Source: Plasmodium malariae (lineage: Eukaryota; Apicomplexa; Aconoidasida; Haemosporida; Plasmodiidae). Taken from it: a stretch of 64,000 bases of DNA. Each line of letters starts with the position of its first letter. The stretch's first letter is position 1. Shown here one piece after another: positions 60,492 to 64,000 of the stretch. Under the pieces are notes generated by a model. That model had not been told where the DNA came from, searched no databases, and worked only from the letters and a program-made list of their open reading frames with translations. Both the position numbers and the translations under genes were made by a program. The stretch is taken from contig NC_041785.1 of NCBI RefSeq assembly GCF_900090045.1, forward strand, positions 1,488,001 to 1,552,000. The letters are read 5' to 3'.

Positions 60492-62377
60492 TGTATGTTA
60501 TTGTACAATTTATATATAATTTTATCGCACTAGCTTCCCGTTTTTGAAGTGCTAAAAATTAATTTTTATGAAATTATTGTATTGTTATATTTTCATTTTA
60601 CAGTGTACTTCACTACAAATAAATAAAAGTAAATTAATTGCTAATTAAAAAAATTTATACAAATAATTTAGACACTTTTATAAGTGTTTATCATATATAT
60701 ACATACATATTTATTAATATTATATATATATATATGTACATGTACATGTACATGTACGCAAGAATATCGATATATCATTTGTTAAAACTATTGATTTCTT
60801 CTTATATGCGCACAAAAATATACTGGGTAAACCTTGCATGCAAAATTGTGTATTTGTCTTCTATATTTTTTTTTTTATTTTTAGAAATTTTTTACATCAT
60901 AAATGTTTTAAAAACAAATAAATATATATTTTATGTATTTTATTTTCATAATAAATTACTATATATTAGTATACTTAGAAAATGACATTGGATACAGTTT
61001 TTTCAATTATTTTCTTAAAGGAATTTAAATATTCAGTTTTATATGTTATTTATTTTTTAAATGATGTTTAATTTCTTTCTTTTTCTTAAACAAATTATAA
61101 ATTAAGGATTTTTTCAAATTTCAGTTAACAATTTTAATTTTTTTTTTAATTTATAATTTTTATTTTTAAACGAGAGCAATGCCATTCATAAGTGTATACG
61201 AACAATTTAGGTACATTTTTTTTTTTTTTTAAATTCGATTTATTGGAGTATATTTAATGCGTGTAAAGAGGTAGATAAATGGATGTACATAGATAAATGC
61301 ATATGCACACAGGAGAATATATATATATATATTCATATATGTAAGAATGTATGTATATTCACGTATGCATAAGAAGAGCAAAATATATTACAGCATTCGT
61401 TTGGTAACAGAATTCATCGAAACAATAAACAACGTGTTCTTTGCAAAAGTGTGATGCGACCTTAAAAAATCAAATTAATTTTCCTATTTTTAATTGAAAA
61501 TAGCTTTCATAAATTAAGGAATATATAAAGCGTATAAGAATGTGATTAGAAAAAAAAAAAAAAAGAAAAAAAAAAGGGAATGTTAGTGAGACAAATACTC
61601 TGGTGTTTTATTACATTTCATTATTGTTGTTGTAATAAAAATGTAAACAAGATTGATTTTATATTCCAACGTGCCTCAAAAATTAATGTAATATGTGGCA
61701 TATATGTCATATATTTAATGTATTCAAAAGTAAAAAATAATATAAATTAAGTTAAGTAAAAAATTATATATACTTATGAAACAGTAGAGTTTTAATAACT
61801 ATTATATTTTAACAAAGACACATTTATATGCCCAGTGCAAACTTTGTAAAAAAGTGTGCATGAAAAATAAATTTACCTCTTGAAAATAATGAAAGAATGT
61901 TAACAAGTAAAACAAAGTAAATAAGTAAAAAAGGAATAAATAATAAAAATAAAAAAAAGCATAAAGATAATTTTAACATTTTTTTCATTTAATCTTACTT
62001 TTTATTACACATGAATGTGCAGGAAATAGGAAAATGCAAAATAGAAAAAAGATGATATGTTCAGAAAAATAGTTAACAAAAAAAAAAAAAAAAAAAAAAA
62101 ACTGTACATATATATATTAATATAAATACATGCATTTATGTTCATCTATGTATATATATCCCTCTTCTGTCAACATCTTAAGTTAAACAAACATGTATAA
62201 ATAATTTTTATATAAATATGTTGGATTTTCATTTATATTATGTACTGCACATATATTTTTTTTTTTTTTTTTTAATGTAAAGCTTTTTTGTCTTTTTCTA
62301 TAAAAAAAGTACCTTCAAACGTTTTTTTCTTTATTTTTAATTTTATGTGTTACAAAAACAAAAATATTGTACATAGA

Positions 62378-62409
<32 letters not shown>

Positions 62410-63289
62410 GGTTATAACATTTCAAAGAAAGTTCTAGGGCAATTTCTAGGTTTAATATAATTTATTTCTTTTTGTTCATATATAGATCTCCCTACTCATT
62501 TTTATTTTTATTTTTTTTTTTCTTGCATGTTCATATTTATTAGCTAAAAAAATAGAACACTATTTGTAATGTATATCGTTCATTAAAAATTATGATAGAA
62601 AGAATATAAAGACCTGGAAAGTCAAAAATACACAACAATGTAAAATTGAATATATATATTTATACTCATATATACATGTATATATTTATTTATACACATA
62701 TATATTTTTTTATACATATATATATATATATGTTTATACGTATATATATTTATATATATAAATTTATTTATTTATTTATACATATTTATGTAGGAAAGAA
62801 ATGTAAATATAAATATACAAAATGTTATATCACATATGAAGTATGAACAAGACCTTAAAAGATATTCACAGATCTCAATTAGTTAACCTAATTTGGCGTG
62901 TTCATTTGATTTTATTGCTTATTAAGTTTAATAAATATTTAATTAACCCTTATTCTAAGAATTATTTTATTTTATTTTTTACCTTGTATGTGTGTGTGTG
63001 TAAATAAAATAATTTATTTTTACTCTTTTCCTATTTTTATTTTCTTACGTTTTATTTTATTTTTTAAATATAAGTACATCTATTATAAACACTATATGCT
63101 ACATATTAATGTAGATCCCCAAAATGCTTCGTTTTTCTTCGTTTTTTATCGTTTTCGTTTCATTTTTTTTATTCTTTATAAATAAAAATGCGCATATCAA
63201 TTCAAATAAAATTTTAAATATGTATTAAGAACATTTTAAATTTCATTCCCTTTAAGGTACACATGAAAAATGGATGTGTTATAAGGGTA

Positions 63290-63340
<51 letters not shown>

Positions 63341-64000
63341 TTTGTGGGTTTGTCTGTAAAAGCTGTTATGTTGTTCATATCAGCAGCAATATTTTTTTAT
63401 GTTATTCTACTTCATAGAAAAATTTATATTTACAAACTTTCATTTGAAAATTTTACATATATTTATTTATTTATGTATTTATTTCTTACTTATTTTTGCT
63501 TAATATTTTAATGTTTAAAAAGTATAAGTCTTGAAATTATAAAAAGAAAAAAAAAAAAAAAAAAAAAAATCCACAGGAATATTAATCTTACATCTGTGTT
63601 TAGCATACTATTTAATTTTTGTTCTTAATTATAACTGTGTAAATACGATAAGTAATTATTTTTATAGTTGAAAATGCACAAAAAAAATAGAAAATATCAT
63701 ATAATATATTTTATATATCCTTTTTTTTTACATTAGAAATTTTTTTAAAAATAAGATATAAATGATATATGCCCTAATATTATGTGCGTTTTTTCATAGA
63801 ACCATGAAAGTTATCTTTTGCCCTATCTTATTTTCGATTTCATTTGCACTGCATATATACGTACATACTCACATATGTATATATATTCCTGTATACATAT
63901 ATTCGTAAGTACATATATCAATACGTTCGTATATTCATACTTAGAGGTATTCATATATACATAAATACATACATAAATACTTAAATTCATACATATATAT
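57600..64000. other. 6.4-kb terminal region without a convincing gene
   Basis: Begins with a purine-rich stretch (57616-57710), then the degenerate repeat block 57730-58830 listed separately, then A/T-rich DNA to the end. Minor points: an ATG frame of 13 codons in a G+C-rich patch (60092-60133), a (TA)n tract at 60437-60464 followed by TATG repeats, a TM-like open frame at 63350-63511, and a short signal-peptide-like ATG frame (MKVIFCPILFSISFAL) at 63804. None is enough to call a gene. In P. falciparum I recall a large ApiAP2 gene as the next neighbour, so much of this may be its flank. Confidence 0.45.
57730..58830. repeat. Degenerate ~28-bp repeat block, GCATGCATATGTAAA core, downstream of chorismate synthase
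   Basis: Four nearly exact 28-bp copies starting at 57870, 57898, 57926 and 57954 (AAGCATGCATATGTAAAAAT plus ATACCCCA), then variants with AAACATGCATATGTAAAGAT and, further out, ACAAACAAACACATATATGT. The block spans 1.1 kb. Because stop codons are scarce in it, both strands carry long spurious frames of 200-308 codons. Confidence 0.85.

Noticed and set aside
1..64000. tRNA, rRNA, CRISPR array, transposon or prokaryotic-type operon
   Set aside because: No cloverleaf or T-loop pattern, no spacer-repeat structure and no transposase motif were seen; regularly repeated blocks are all simple tandem repeats without unique spacers.

Overview
This window is nuclear DNA of a malaria parasite (genus Plasmodium). 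It is extremely A+T-rich, coding regions are relatively less so, proteins carry long Asn/Ser/Lys low-complexity inserts, and introns are short with T-rich acceptors. Gene content and order match what I recall of a block of P. falciparum chromosome 6: hexokinase, RNase H2 subunit A, the TKL4 kinase, the SUV3 helicase, splicing factor 1, Fe-superoxide dismutase 2, a Mei2-like RNA-binding protein, an EGF-like membrane protein, apicoplast ferredoxin-NADP reductase, NAB2 and chorismate synthase. I cannot fix the species. No tRNA, rRNA, CRISPR array or transposon was recognised.

Layout: (-) basic unknown protein 427-1287; (-) hexokinase 3418-4899; (-) RNase H2A 8956-9879; a 6.4-kb divergent gap; (+) TKL4 16252-23577; (+) SUV3 25417-28413, tail-to-tail with (-) SF1 28691-30889; (+) SOD2, nine exons, 32758-35633; (+) Mei2-like protein 38651-39955; (+) EGF-like membrane protein, four exons, 42372-43805, tail-to-tail with (-) FNR 44226-45383; (+) NAB2, twelve exons, 48644-54288; (+) chorismate synthase 55731-57599; then 6.4 kb with no convincing gene. 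The exon chains of SOD2, the EGF protein, NAB2 and the 3' end of SF1 were assembled here by reading splice sites and phases.

The genes are not an operon; each is a separate eukaryotic unit. By theme they cover glycolysis entry (hexokinase), organelle redox (SOD2, FNR), chorismate synthesis, RNA processing (SF1, NAB2, Mei2-like, SUV3), genome maintenance (RNase H2A) and signalling (TKL4).

The most interesting signal is a genomically encoded run of about 70 A residues starting 24 nt after the NAB2 stop codon, on the sense strand. NAB2 family proteins bind poly(A), and yeast NAB2 is known to autoregulate through an encoded oligo(A) tract in its own 3' UTR, so this could be the same feedback loop in a malaria parasite. 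Other points of note are the roughly 1,070-residue insert in the TKL4 kinase domain with an altered HRD motif, possible cryptic spliced genes in the long gaps, and many minisatellite arrays in introns and flanks.
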